DNA from: Spirochaetaceae bacterium
GTDB lineage: Bacteria; Spirochaetota; Spirochaetia; Treponematales; Treponemataceae
DNA length: 42,320 nt
Assembly (NCBI GenBank): GCA_017622235.1
Contig: JAGARN010000003.1
Span: 1 to 42,320, forward strand
Reading direction: 5' to 3'
Shown in pieces: positions 7,528 through 16,423 of the stretch (position 1 is the first letter of the stretch; each line of letters opens with the position of its first letter). The position numbers were made by a program, and so were the translations under genes. The notes under the pieces are model-generated. The model was not told the DNA's origin. It did not search any database and saw only the letters and a list, made by a program, of their open reading frames with translations.

Positions 7528-8106
7528 TTATTTTATTAGCCCAGAAAAGCCACCAAACGCCATCGAAAGTAATCCTGCTGCAACAAAAAGTACAGGAGTT
7601 CCTTTCATAAATGTGGGTACAGGAGCAATTTTTATACGCTGCCTTATTCCCGACATCAAAACCATAGACATTAAAAAACCTGCTGCTGAACCAACTGCAT
7701 AAACGATGGACTGTAAAAAATCATAATTCTTGCTAATACAATTTAGTGTAACAGCTAAAATAGCACAGTTTGTTGTAATAAGAGCAAGATATACACCCAT
7801 AGAACTGTATAATGCTGGTGCAGATTTTTTTAGATAAAATTCCACTAACTGAACAAGACTTGCAATTACTAAAATGAATACAAGGGTTTGCAAAAAAGTT
7901 AATCCTAAAGGTGAAAGAACAAAATGATATAATGGATACGTTACAACTGTGGCAAGAACCATTACAAAAGATGTTGCTACACCCATACCGAAAGCTTTTC
8001 CAGTATCTGTAGTCATTCCAATAAAAGGGCACAAAGCCAAAAACTGTATCAGTACCACATTGTCAATCAACATGGAAGAAAGAAAAATCTTTAAATACTC
8101 GTTCAT
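7528..8106 (-). CDS. rnfA: Rnf complex membrane subunit RnfA
   Basis: An integral membrane subunit of 192 residues with about six hydrophobic helices, normal for RnfA/NqrE. Typical features are the start NEYLKIFLSSMLIDNVVL and the conserved cysteines in FLALCPFIG and TTNCAILAV. In this family these are thought to hold an iron-sulfur centre with the homologous RnfE inside the membrane. Its ATG overlaps the rnfE stop (ATGA), indicating translational coupling. RnfA and RnfE are pseudo-symmetric halves of the electron path across the membrane. Confidence 0.95.
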   Translation of the reverse strand: MNEYLKIFLSSMLIDNVVLIQFLALCPFIGMTTDTGKAFGMGVATSFVMVLATVVTYPLYHFVLSPLGLTFLQTLVFILVIASLVQLVEFYLKKSAPALYSSMGVYLALITTNCAILAVTLNCISKNYDFLQSIVYAVGSAAGFLMSMVLMSGIRQRIKIAPVPTFMKGTPVLFVAAGLLSMAFGGFSGLIK

Positions 8107-8726
8107 TTATTTTGGTCTCCATTTTGCTTTTTTTTCTGAATAATGTTACGAATACTCATACTTATTGCTATAAACATTCCAAATACAAAAAAACCACCAG
8201 AAGCGGCTGTAAAAAAGCCTATTCGATAAGCTTCTGGGATAATCTCCACGCCAAAAATTGAACCGGAACCCAATAGTTCTCGTACAAAAGATATACCACA
8301 AAGAACCCAAAGATAACCGAGACCCATTCCAAGGGCATCACAGAATGATTCACCTAAGGTTCTTTTTGAAGCAAAAGATTCTACTCTTCCCATTATAATG
8401 CAGTTGACAACAATTAGTGGAATAAATACACCCATTGATTTAGATAATTCAGGCAAATATGCTTGCATCAATAAATCAACAATGGTGGTAAAAGATGCAA
8501 TTACGATTATAAAAACTGGAATACGAATTGAAGAAGGAATCAATTTACGGAACAAACTGATTATTACTTCACTCATAACCAAAACAAAGGTCATAGCCAG
8601 TCCCATACCCAACCCATTGGAAAAACTTGTGGTTACCGCTAAAGAAGAACATAAACCAATCATTAAAACCAAAAGGGGGTTTTCCTTCATAAGGCCATTG
8701 GTAAAAATATCCAAGTATTTTTTCAT
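8103..8726 (-). CDS. rnfE: Rnf complex membrane subunit RnfE
   Basis: A 207-residue integral membrane subunit with about six helices. The conserved pair GLCSSLAVT and VNCIIMGRVE supplies the cysteines that match those in RnfA. GYLWVLCGISFVREL and the glycine-rich final helix are also family-typical. AGGTGA precedes the ATG. It lies two bases after the end of rnfG and overlaps rnfA by four bases. Length and motifs are complete, so it should be functional. Confidence 0.95.
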   Translation of the reverse strand: MKKYLDIFTNGLMKENPLLVLMIGLCSSLAVTTSFSNGLGMGLAMTFVLVMSEVIISLFRKLIPSSIRIPVFIIVIASFTTIVDLLMQAYLPELSKSMGVFIPLIVVNCIIMGRVESFASKRTLGESFCDALGMGLGYLWVLCGISFVRELLGSGSIFGVEIIPEAYRIGFFTAASGGFFVFGMFIAISMSIRNIIQKKKQNGDQNK

Positions 8727-8728
8727 TT

Positions 8729-9829
8729 CTATTCACCTCTATAAAGCTCGTTTAAGGAATAGTTCTCTGAAATCGAAAGTTTAAGCAAAGCACAGGCTTC
8801 TACAGCACCAACTTTTACCATATCAGCAACACAGGCAGAAGTTATAGTTGCACCAGAGATTGCATCTACTCCTTGACCCAAAAGTAAATTATCAGAAGCG
8901 TTTTTTCCGGCAAACTGAACGTAAAAACTTTCTTCTAAAGCTTTCTGTCCTAAATTTGGGCTATCGTTAAGTTCAATTATCCTTGCACCGATAATTCTTC
9001 CGGTAGAATCAACGGCGGTTAGTACTGTTCCACCTGATTTGTAGGTTTGCCCACGAACCGCTACCATAGCACCTACTGTTTTTCCATTTTCTAAAACAAT
9101 AACTTGTTTTTCGACCAACATAGAACGAACGATTCTTCCAATTCCATTGGAATCTTCTAAAAATTGGGCTGTGGGATATTGTTCTTTTGGAAACAGAGAA
9201 GCATAAGCTTCTGAATAGGTAAAAACTGTTGGGACAGGAGCTACAACTGGAGCGGATGAATTAGAAGCTTTTGCTCCATAATTTTTTGCAAGATATTCTC
9301 CTGCAACATAAGCTGCGTATTTTACTATTTGTGCTACACCCCTAGAAGTAATCGTTGCACCTGATATTGCATCAACATCGCTACCAACATTGAATTCATC
9401 ATCTGCGGATTTACCTGCAAATTGAGTATAAAATTCTGGTTCTGTTGCTTTTTGACCAAAGCCTGGTGTGTCAGAAATGGAAAGGAACTGAATCCCTGTA
9501 ATTTGCCGATTCATATTCATTCCTAAGAGGATTGTAGCTTTATCATAAGTTGGTCCTGTTGCCTGAATAACTGCACCAAGCACATTGTTACCCTTTTTTG
9601 CAATATATAAATCCTCTATTTTTATAGAACTAGAAGAATCAGTAGTAAAATCTGCAACTTTTTCAAAGGAATCACCTTCTGGAAACACAACAGAAAGAGC
9701 TGCATTTACTTCTTCTGCCTTTGCTTGTGCAATAACAGGAGCGGTAAAATTGTTAACCAAAGCCAAAAGTACACAAGCAACGCTAGCAAATGCAGCTAAG
9801 GCAAAACCCAGCTTTAGCATATTTTTCAT
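8729..9829 (-). CDS. rnfG: Rnf flavoprotein RnfG with duplicated FMN-binding domain
   Basis: RnfG carries covalent FMN outside the membrane and passes electrons within the complex. Usual RnfG is about 200 residues with one FMN-binding domain. This one is 366 residues: an N-terminal membrane anchor (8-30), then two FMN-binding domains (about 75-180 and 235-345). Each contains the flavin attachment motif DAISGATIT. The expected FMN-bearing threonines are T159 and T328. Both domains also keep a paired upstream segment (TPGFGQKATEPEFYTQFAG and SPNLGQKALEESFYVQFAG), separated by an Ala/Pro linker near 185-205. This is clear tandem duplication within the gene. Its ATG overlaps the rnfD stop (ATGA), with GGAGG before it. 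Confidence 0.95.
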   Translation of the reverse strand: MKNMLKLGFALAAFASVACVLLALVNNFTAPVIAQAKAEEVNAALSVVFPEGDSFEKVADFTTDSSSSIKIEDLYIAKKGNNVLGAVIQATGPTYDKATILLGMNMNRQITGIQFLSISDTPGFGQKATEPEFYTQFAGKSADDEFNVGSDVDAISGATITSRGVAQIVKYAAYVAGEYLAKNYGAKASNSSAPVVAPVPTVFTYSEAYASLFPKEQYPTAQFLEDSNGIGRIVRSMLVEKQVIVLENGKTVGAMVAVRGQTYKSGGTVLTAVDSTGRIIGARIIELNDSPNLGQKALEESFYVQFAGKNASDNLLLGQGVDAISGATITSACVADMVKVGAVEACALLKLSISENYSLNELYRGE

Positions 9830-10785
9830 TTTGTTTTGCCTCCGTTGTATTGTTTTCGGTAACCATATTTCACAGATATAATTTTGTTCAAAAAAGGTGT
9901 TAAGGCATTCATAATTAATATGCTAAACATTACACCTTCTGGATAACCACCAAATTGACGGATAAGAAATGTTATTAAGCCACAACCAGCTCCAAATACA
10001 ACACGACCTCCCTTAGTTACAGGTGTGGTAGCATAATCGGTTACCATAAAAACGGCACCAAACATAAGCCCCCCTGAAAGTATCGCCATGAGGGGGTCGC
10101 CACCTGTAACCCATGTAAAAAAAACTACAGTAGCAACCATAGAAATTGGAGCTCGCCAGTCTATTATTTTTGTTACAAGTAAAAATACAAATGCAATTAA
10201 AATTAGCAAAATACTCGTTTCTCCGATACAACCAGCTCTATTGCCTAAGAAAAATTGCAAATACAATTCACTGTCTGCAAAGAAAACTCCACCTTTAATT
10301 TCTGAAAGTACTGTTGCTCCAGTAACACCATCTATTGGTAAAGTCCATGTGGACATTGCAACTGGAAAACTTGTAAACAAAAAAGCTCTGCCTGTAAGAG
10401 CTGGATTAAATACATTTGCACCAATTCCGCCAAAAAAACCTTTTGCCACAATAATTGCAAACAAGCCACCAAGTACTATCATCCAAACTGGCACTGTAGG
10501 GGGTAAAACCAGTGCTAACATAAGACCAGTAACTACAGCAGACAAATCAGTTATACGAACAGTTTGCTTTGTCAATTTTTGAAAAATAAACTCAAAACCT
10601 ACGCAGCTAACTACTGAAACAAGTATTGTAACAAGGGCTGGAATACCAAACAATACAACGCCATTAACGCAAAGTGGCAGCAATGCAATAACCACACAAA
10701 GCATTACAAACGTTGTACTTCGTTTTGAAGAAAAATGGGGACTGGATGAAAGATATATTTCGTTTATATCTGATGGAGCAGACAT
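9826..10785 (-). CDS. rnfD: Rnf complex membrane flavoprotein RnfD
   Basis: An integral membrane subunit of 319 residues, about nine helices, related to NqrB. It carries covalently bound FMN; the attachment motif is DGVTGATVL, with the threonine of GAT as the expected ester site. Other family marks are GGIGANVFNPALTGRAFL and the ending LMFGAVFMVTDYATTPVT. The ATG overlaps the rnfC stop by one base (TAATG) and is preceded by GGAGG. It is probably part of the ion-translocating core with RnfA and RnfE. Confidence 0.95.
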   Translation of the reverse strand: MSAPSDINEIYLSSSPHFSSKRSTTFVMLCVVIALLPLCVNGVVLFGIPALVTILVSVVSCVGFEFIFQKLTKQTVRITDLSAVVTGLMLALVLPPTVPVWMIVLGGLFAIIVAKGFFGGIGANVFNPALTGRAFLFTSFPVAMSTWTLPIDGVTGATVLSEIKGGVFFADSELYLQFFLGNRAGCIGETSILLILIAFVFLLVTKIIDWRAPISMVATVVFFTWVTGGDPLMAILSGGLMFGAVFMVTDYATTPVTKGGRVVFGAGCGLITFLIRQFGGYPEGVMFSILIMNALTPFLNKIISVKYGYRKQYNGGKTK

Positions 10786-12152
10786 TATTTGCCTCCTGTT
10801 TTTGAAGCGGATTTTTCAGATTCCGCCTTTTGTTTTGCTATTTCGGCACGTACATGAGCTTTGCCTATTCGGAAGTGTTGAACTAAACGAACCTTTGCAG
10901 GGCAAACATAGGAACAACAACCACACTCAACGCAATCCATAAGACCAAAACGCTTTGCATCATTATAGTCCCCAGCTTTAAGAGAACGCACCATCATAAC
11001 AGGAGTCAATCTGCAAGGACAAGCATCAACACATCTACCGCAACCGATACAAGGAGATTCATCTACAAGGAATGTTTCTTCCGCTGTGAGGAATAAAACG
11101 CCAGACGTATTTTTTGCAACAGGGAAATTTGCATTTGTCATGGCGAAACCCATCATTGGACCACCAGAAATAATTTTTGCAACACCGTGTTTCAAAGAGA
11201 TTTCATTGGAAATTAAATCTCCTACAAGAGTGCCAACTGGAACTCGGATGTTTTTTGGTGTTTCACAAGCTCCACCTGAAACAGTCAAACCTCTTTCAAT
11301 AACAGGTTTCCCTTCCCTGAAAGCATCTGAAATTGCACAAAGAGTTCCTACGTTATCTATTACACAACCAATGTCAGCAGGTAAACCTCCAGCAGGAATT
11401 TCTTTGCCAAGTACTGCACTTGTAATGCTTTTTTCGCCACCCTGTGGATATTTTGTTTTGCATAAGCATATTGAAATAGGAGTTCCATGTGAGTATTTTT
11501 CTATTGATTTTTGTAACACAGGAATCAGATAACGCTTGTTGTCTTCAATAACGATAATTCCTGTTTTTGCTCCGGTTATTTTCATTGCAATGGCAATACC
11601 ATCAATTAATTTATCAGGAGTCTCTAGCATGGTTCGTTCATCAATCGTAAGGTAAGGTTCACATTCAGCAGCGTTAGCTAAAACATATTCAATAACTTTA
11701 CCAGCAGGAGGATTTAGTTTTACATGAGTCGGAAAGGCAGCACCCCCCATTCCCACAATTCCTGCTTCTTTTACACGCTGCAATGATTCTTCTTTAGAAC
11801 AGATAAAAGGATCTAAAGCGGGCATAAAATCTGTTCGCCCAGAATCATCAGACTGAATAACAATACAAGGAACTTCGATATTGCCAGTTATCATGCGAGT
11901 TTCAATTTTCTTAACTGTTCCAGCTATAGAAGCATGAACTGGAGCAGACATAAAAGCTGGACTTTCTGCTATTTTTTGACCACAGGCAACACTATCACCT
12001 GCGGCAACAAGGATTTGATTAGCGACACCACCTTGGGTAACAGGAATATAAACTGTTTTTGACGTAGGAAAAATACTTTCTATCGCTTTATCCTTAGTCA
12101 ATTCCTTTCGTTCAGGTGGATGAATACCACCTTTGAATGTATAACTCTTCAT
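10785..12152 (-). CDS. rnfC: Rnf complex NADH-site subunit RnfC
   Basis: First gene of the operon and the subunit that reacts with NAD(H). The 455 residues show the family start KSYTFKGGIHPPERKE, a glycine-rich region GIVGMGGAAFPTHVK for flavin and nucleotide binding, AAECEPYLTIDERTM, and two ferredoxin motifs near the end (CIGCGRCVDACPC and CVECGCCSYVCP). The start at 12152 is preferred to an in-frame TTG at 12188, because homology begins there and the TTG lies inside the promoter. No Shine-Dalgarno precedes the ATG. The -10 box ends seven bases before it. RnfC is of ordinary length and lacks the long repeat tail of some proteobacteria. Confidence 0.95.
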   Translation of the reverse strand: MKSYTFKGGIHPPERKELTKDKAIESIFPTSKTVYIPVTQGGVANQILVAAGDSVACGQKIAESPAFMSAPVHASIAGTVKKIETRMITGNIEVPCIVIQSDDSGRTDFMPALDPFICSKEESLQRVKEAGIVGMGGAAFPTHVKLNPPAGKVIEYVLANAAECEPYLTIDERTMLETPDKLIDGIAIAMKITGAKTGIIVIEDNKRYLIPVLQKSIEKYSHGTPISICLCKTKYPQGGEKSITSAVLGKEIPAGGLPADIGCVIDNVGTLCAISDAFREGKPVIERGLTVSGGACETPKNIRVPVGTLVGDLISNEISLKHGVAKIISGGPMMGFAMTNANFPVAKNTSGVLFLTAEETFLVDESPCIGCGRCVDACPCRLTPVMMVRSLKAGDYNDAKRFGLMDCVECGCCSYVCPAKVRLVQHFRIGKAHVRAEIAKQKAESEKSASKTGGK

Positions 12153-12159
12153 ACAATAT

Positions 12160-12188
12160 ATTCTATTGAAGAGGGGGGAATGGGTCAA
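12160..12188 (-). promoter_or_regulatory. Promoter of the rnf operon, predicted leaderless
   Basis: On the minus strand TTGACC (12188-12183), a 17-base spacer and TAGAAT (12165-12160) are each five of six to consensus. Seven bases separate the -10 from the rnfC ATG at 12152. No ribosome site is present, so the operon's mRNA is predicted to begin at or next to the start codon. Confidence 0.6.
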
Positions 12189-12212
12189 GTCATGGCAAAA
12201 TTTGAGCTATTT

Positions 12213-12441
12213 CTCGCAACTCCGCCGCCGGCGTGTTTGCGTTAGAAAAACACGTCTTTGTATAAAACAAATACGGTTGCTTTCGGGAAAAATGCCAAGT
12301 CGCCACAAGAGCTAAAGCTCGAATGCGTCGATTGTCATTTTTCCCTACGCACCCTCTTTTTTATGAAAACTTGCGACTTTCCCCCGCAACCCCGCCGGCG
12401 GCGTTGTTGCGAAGAAAAATACGTCTGTTTACGTAAAAAAC
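12213..12441. repeat. GC-rich hairpin cluster with a direct repeat between rnfC and ilvC
   Basis: Three structures fill this spacer. Two 27-base GC-rich imperfect palindromes (12215-12241 and 12385-12411; both run from CGCAAC to TTGCG with a GCCGGC core) match each other at 23 of 27 positions. The likeness continues directly into GAAAAA-ACGTCT flanks, giving a direct repeat of about 50 bases. Between them lies a larger inverted repeat: GGGAAAAATG (12285-12294) pairs with CATTTTTCCC (12336-12345), around an inner GAGCT/AGCTC stem at 12309-12320. No protein fits here. It resembles an interspersed intergenic element. Confidence 0.6.
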
Positions 12442-13923
12442 TTAACCAATTATGGCTTTCATGGCTGTCATGTAGCCTCTAAGTTTTTTTCCGACAATTT
12501 CTACTGGATGGTTTCGGATTTCTTCGTTTACACGAACAAGCTCCTGGTTAGAAACGCTGTTATCCTTTACAGACAGACCTTTTCCGATTACGTCGGTGTC
12601 GATTTTTGCCATAAAATCCTTCAACAAGGGACGACAGGCGTTGTCAAACAAGTAACATCCGTATTCAGCGGTGTCGGATATAACTTTGTTCATTTCGTAG
12701 AGTTTTTTGCGACTGATAAGGTTTGCGATAAGCGGTGTTTCGTGCAATGACTCGTAGTATGCACTTTCCGCTTTTATTCCTGCATCTGTCATTGTTTCAA
12801 ACGCAAGTTCCACACCGGCTTTCACCATGGCAACCATCAAAATACCGTTGTCAAAATATTCTTGTTCGCTGATTTCCACATTGCCTGCGGGAGTTTGTTC
12901 AAAAGCTGTTTTTCCTGTGGCTTCTCTCCATGTGTGCAAATTAACGTCGTCATTTGCCCAGTCAATCATCATAACACGGCTGAATTCACCAGAAATAATG
13001 TCATCCATATGTTTGCGATACAAATCGCCCATGATGGACTTTAGTTCTTTGGAAAGGGCATTTGCCTTAATTTTTGCAGGATTTGAAAGACGGTCCATCA
13101 TTCCTGTGATTCCGCCCCATTTCAAGGCTTCTGTGATTGTTTCCCAACCATACTGAATGAACTTTGCAGCGTAGCCAGCGTCTATTCCTTTTTCTACCAT
13201 TTTGTCAAAGCAAAGCAATGAACCCGTTTGCAACATTCCACAAAGAATTGTCTGCTCTCCCATAAGGTCAGATTTTACTTCCGCAACAAAACTGGACTCA
13301 AGAACACCGGCTCGGCTTCCGCCTGTTCCCACAGCCAAAGCCTTTGCAATAGCCCAACCTTTTCCTTCCGGGTCATTTACAGGGTGAACTGCAATCAACG
13401 TGGGGATTCCAAAGCCACGAACATATTCTGTGCGAACTTCTGAACCCGGACCTTTTGGTGCCATCATTACAACTGTGATGTCAGGGCGAATCTGCATTCC
13501 TTCTTCTACAATATTGAATCCGTGGCTGTACCACAAAGAAGCACCTTTTTTCATCAAAGGAATTACGTTTTCCAAAACATTGGAATGTTGTTTGTCCGGA
13601 GTAAGGTTTCCCACCAAGTCTGCGGTAGGAATCATTTCTTTGTATGTACCAACTTTGAATCCGTTTTCCACGGCGTTCTTCCAGCTTTGGCGTTTTTCTG
13701 CAATGGCAGATTCCCTCAAGGCGTAACTTACATCAAGCCCAGAATCCCTAAGGTTCATTCCCTGGTGCAATCCTTGAGCACCGCAACCAACGATAACGAT
13801 TTTTTTTCCTTTCAGTGCATTTGTTCCGTCATTGAATTCTTCACGTGCCATAAACCGGCAATGACCAAGTTGAAGCAATGCTTCTCTCCAAGGAATCGCA
13901 TTGAAATAATTTACCTTTTCCAT
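12442..13923 (-). CDS. ilvC: Ketol-acid reductoisomerase, class II
   Basis: Converts acetolactate and acetohydroxybutyrate to dihydroxy acids in valine, leucine and isoleucine synthesis, using NADPH and Mg. The 493 residues follow the long E. coli-type (class II) enzyme from end to end: [20 protein letters not shown] nucleotide fold, [29 protein letters not shown] with metal ligands, and [10 protein letters not shown] in the second knotted domain. The start at 13923 ([14 protein letters not shown]) is supported by AGAGG upstream and a TATAAT box at 13963-13968; 31 further upstream codons are non-coding. By eye, G+C is in the mid-40s percent over much of the gene, above its neighbours, hinting at separate ancestry. 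No ilvB/N/D gene is nearby. Confidence 0.96.
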   Translation of the reverse strand: MEKVNYFNAIPWREALLQLGHCRFMAREEFNDGTNALKGKKIVIVGCGAQGLHQGMNLRDSGLDVSYALRESAIAEKRQSWKNAVENGFKVGTYKEMIPTADLVGNLTPDKQHSNVLENVIPLMKKGASLWYSHGFNIVEEGMQIRPDITVVMMAPKGPGSEVRTEYVRGFGIPTLIAVHPVNDPEGKGWAIAKALAVGTGGSRAGVLESSFVAEVKSDLMGEQTILCGMLQTGSLLCFDKMVEKGIDAGYAAKFIQYGWETITEALKWGGITGMMDRLSNPAKIKANALSKELKSIMGDLYRKHMDDIISGEFSRVMMIDWANDDVNLHTWREATGKTAFEQTPAGNVEISEQEYFDNGILMVAMVKAGVELAFETMTDAGIKAESAYYESLHETPLIANLISRKKLYEMNKVISDTAEYGCYLFDNACRPLLKDFMAKIDTDVIGKGLSVKDNSVSNQELVRVNEEIRNHPVEIVGKKLRGYMTAMKAIIG

Positions 13924-13962
13924 ATGTAGGCCTCTAAAAATAAAGTGAGATTTATTGGTTTT

Positions 13963-13968
13963 ATTATA
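13963..13968 (-). promoter_or_regulatory. -10 box of ilvC
   Basis: A perfect TATAAT on the minus strand, preceded by TTTTGG. A start site there gives a leader of roughly 30 bases containing AGAGG before the ATG at 13923. No clear -35 is visible, so the assignment rests on the -10 and its distance. Confidence 0.5.
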
Positions 13969-14210
13969 CCAAAAACAGCAAAACATGGGAATAGCGTAAA
14001 AACCAATGCCCTGCATTTAAAGGGTGGCATTGAATCTCGGCGAGCATAGAACATGGAAAGTATTTTTTATTCTTCTCTACTTTCACGTAAAACTGAAATA
14101 TAGAATTTCTTTACGTATATTTGCAAGTGTTTTCACACCTTCAAAAGGAGATGTCATTACAAGCATGGATATCATCAGAAATTGTGCCATCATTCTTGTT
14201 TTTCCCTGAC

Positions 14211-14240
14211 TTGACTATTATAAGCTCGTCATGATATTCT
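14211..14240 (+). promoter_or_regulatory. Promoter of yajC-secD-secF
   Basis: TTGACT (14211-14216) and TATTCT (14235-14240) are spaced by 18 bases. A leader of about 30 bases follows, with AAGGTGG seven bases before the yajC ATG. This is the conventional arrangement, in contrast to the leaderless sites elsewhere in the window. The same TATTCT box appears before aroC. Confidence 0.55.
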
Positions 14241-14278
14241 ATTAAGTACGTATACTAATTTTATCAAGGTGGATTTGT

Positions 14279-14671
14279 ATGAATTTTTTACCTTTGCTTC
14301 AAACAACGGCTGGTGCAGGTTCTATAATGATGACTGTTTTGCCACTTTTGTTTATCTTTATAATTTTTTATTTTTTGCTTATTCGACCACAAAACAAAAA
14401 GCAAAAAGAATTAGAAAAAATGATTGCAGCTTTAAAAAAAGGTGATAAGGTTGTTACAATCGGCGGAATTCATGGTGTAGTATCTTCTACAAGAGAACAG
14501 ACCGTTATTGTTAAAGTTGATGATAACTCAAAGATTGAGTTTAATCGTACTGCTATTGCAACTGTAATAACTGATAAATCAGCAGATGTTGCAAAGTCTA
14601 ACAAAAAAATTAGCAAAGCAGAGGAAACTGCTGTAGAAGCAGAAACATCCTCTCCCGAAGAAAACAAATAA
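14279..14671 (+). CDS. yajC: Preprotein translocase accessory subunit YajC
   Basis: A small inner-membrane protein that associates with SecD and SecF and stabilises the Sec machinery. The single helix lies at about 17-40 (LLFIFIIFYFLLIRPQNKKQ). The family core follows (KGDKVVTIGGIHGVV and VDDNSKIEFNRTAI). At 130 residues it is a little longer than usual because of a lysine- and glutamate-rich tail. AAGGTGG precedes the ATG. It is 18 bases upstream of secD in the same operon. Confidence 0.95.
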   Translation: MNFLPLLQTTAGAGSIMMTVLPLLFIFIIFYFLLIRPQNKKQKELEKMIAALKKGDKVVTIGGIHGVVSSTREQTVIVKVDDNSKIEFNRTAIATVITDKSADVAKSNKKISKAEETAVEAETSSPEENK

Positions 14672-14689
14672 ATATTGGAGTAAAAACAC

Positions 14690-16423
14690 ATGAGTAAGCG
14701 CAGTCGTTTTCTGCTCATCCTTGTGATTATGGGCTTATGTTTTGTCTTTTTGTGGCCTTCGATTAGTTGGTACTTTCGTACCCCAAAAGAGGTTCAGGTA
14801 CTGGCGTTAAGTTCCCTAGAGAAAATCAAGGATTATTCTAATGTCATGGCTTCTACTGATGTTCAGGAGTTGAAGTCTCTGTATTTTAGTAACCCTGACG
14901 GAGTGTTGCCAGAAAAGTTTCAGTGGCTTGATAAAGTTGCTCGTAAAAATTACAAGGAATTGAAAAAGTCAGTTCCAGAAGTGATGACAGTAAAAAGTGC
15001 TGTTGACTCATTCTATAACGAACAAGAGCTTCTTTCTGTAATTGAAGATCGCTACCGTGAAGAGGTCTTAGATGCAAAAGACCGTTACAACAATTCTGTA
15101 AAGTTGGGTCTTGATTTATCTGGTGGAATGAGCGTTATTGTAAAGGCAGATTTGGATGCTGCTTTGGCTTCTGCGGGAGACACTGTTTCTGATACAGCTA
15201 TTTTTAAGGCTGAAACATTAGATCAAGCTATAGAAACGCTTACCAGCCGCATAGATAAATTTGGTTTGACAGAACCTGTTATTAGAAAGCAAGGGGAAGA
15301 TCGTATCTATATCGAAATGCCAGGTGCCGCAGAAACAGACCGAATTAACTCAATCATTATGGGTGCAGGTGTGTTGAATTTCCGCTTAGTCGATATGAAT
15401 GCTACTTCTGCCTTTGATACATACTATATGTCAAATCCTGCAACAACTTTTAATGCTTCTGGGGAACTTCTTAACCCTGGTATCATTCCAGAAGATTGTG
15501 AAGTTCTTGGCTATTACGTAAAAGACGAGTATGGCTTAGATGAGCGTGTGGGCTATTTGGTTGTAAAAAAAGAAGTTGCTCTTGATGGTAAACACATTAA
15601 GTCCGCAGAAATTGCATCTGACAGAACTGGTCGCCCTCAGGTTACCTTTGTATTAAGTCCAGAGGGAGCAGAGATTTTTGGCGATTTTACCACAAACCAT
15701 GTTAATCAACCTATGGCTATTGTTTCAGATGATAAAGTAAAATCCTATGCTAATATAAATGAGCCAATTACTGGTGGAAATGTTGCAATTTCTGGATTTG
15801 ATTTTGAAGAAGCACAAAATATTCAAAAGGTTCTTCAGACAGCATACCTTGAAGTTCCACTTACCGTGGAAAGCCAACAAGTTGTGGGAGCTTCTATGGG
15901 TGACCAATACATAGAAGAGGGTATAAAAGCTTTGGTTGTTGGTCTTTTGGCTGTTATGTTGTTTATGTTGCTGTGGTACAAAGGTGCTGGTTTGAATGCA
16001 GTTGTTGCTCAGGTTTTAAACCTCTACATCGTATTCAGTGTACTTTCCGCATTTAATTTAACTTTGACGCTTCCAAGTATCGCTGCTATGATTCTTACAA
16101 TTGGTATGGCGGTTGATGCAAACGTAATTATCTTTGAACGAATTAAAGAAGAACTTGCTTTAGGAAAAAGCCGTGCTGCGGCTATAGAAGCAGGTTTTAG
16201 TAATGCTTTTTGGGCAATAATGGATTCAAATATCACAACATTTATTGCGGCATTGTTCTTGTCGCAGTTGGGTTCTGGTCCAATTCAAGGCTTTGCGGTT
16301 AGCTTGTCTATTGGTGTTGTTTCATCTGTGTTTACAGCCTTAGTTGTATCACGTCTTATGTTTGATGTAGGAACTGATGTATTCAAAAAGCAAAAGGTTA
16401 GCATTGGTTGGAGGGTAAGATAA
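14690..16423 (+). CDS. secD: Protein export membrane protein SecD
   Basis: A proton-motive-force-driven partner of SecYEG that helps pull exported proteins across the membrane. At 577 residues it has the first membrane helix (7-26), a large periplasmic part beginning with the D1 signature KLGLDLSGGMSVIV, and then five helices. These contain the conserved GMAVDANVIIFERIKEE and the ending SVFTALVVSRLMFD. Its stop codon overlaps the secF ATG by one base (TAATG), so the two are translationally coupled. Length is within the normal range. Confidence 0.96.
   Translation: MSKRSRFLLILVIMGLCFVFLWPSISWYFRTPKEVQVLALSSLEKIKDYSNVMASTDVQELKSLYFSNPDGVLPEKFQWLDKVARKNYKELKKSVPEVMTVKSAVDSFYNEQELLSVIEDRYREEVLDAKDRYNNSVKLGLDLSGGMSVIVKADLDAALASAGDTVSDTAIFKAETLDQAIETLTSRIDKFGLTEPVIRKQGEDRIYIEMPGAAETDRINSIIMGAGVLNFRLVDMNATSAFDTYYMSNPATTFNASGELLNPGIIPEDCEVLGYYVKDEYGLDERVGYLVVKKEVALDGKHIKSAEIASDRTGRPQVTFVLSPEGAEIFGDFTTNHVNQPMAIVSDDKVKSYANINEPITGGNVAISGFDFEEAQNIQKVLQTAYLEVPLTVESQQVVGASMGDQYIEEGIKALVVGLLAVMLFMLLWYKGAGLNAVVAQVLNLYIVFSVLSAFNLTLTLPSIAAMILTIGMAVDANVIIFERIKEELALGKSRAAAIEAGFSNAFWAIMDSNITTFIAALFLSQLGSGPIQGFAVSLSIGVVSSVFTALVVSRLMFDVGTDVFKKQKVSIGWRVR

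Larger units (their letters stand above)
13924..14278. other. Divergent control region between ilvC and yajC
   Basis: These 355 bases hold no convincing gene. The left end has the ilvC leader (AGAGG site) and an extended -10 TATAAT on the minus strand. The right end has the yajC promoter and ribosome site. A 61-codon frame at 14024-14209 has no ribosome site, no family resemblance and runs into neither gene, so it is not called. No T-box or other recognisable riboswitch was seen before ilvC. Confidence 0.6.

Noticed and set aside
10088..10582. 164-codon frame antisense to rnfD
   Set aside because: A shadow of the rnfD frame; rnfD has clear family motifs and coupled ends, and this frame has none.
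12258..12482. 74-codon frame across the GC-rich repeat and the end of ilvC
   Set aside because: It is composed of the hairpin repeats and antisense ilvC codons; cysteine- and arginine-rich nonsense with no ribosome site.
12827..13929. Several overlapping plus-strand frames of 60-135 codons opposite ilvC
   Set aside because: They arise from the higher G+C of ilvC, which removes chance stops. None has a motif or start signal.
13924..14016. 31-codon N-terminal extension of ilvC
   Set aside because: It lies upstream of AGAGG, crosses the TATAAT box and matches nothing in IlvC proteins.
14024..14209. 61-codon plus-strand frame between ilvC and yajC
   Set aside because: No ribosome site, no recognisable sequence, and it runs through the divergent promoter region.
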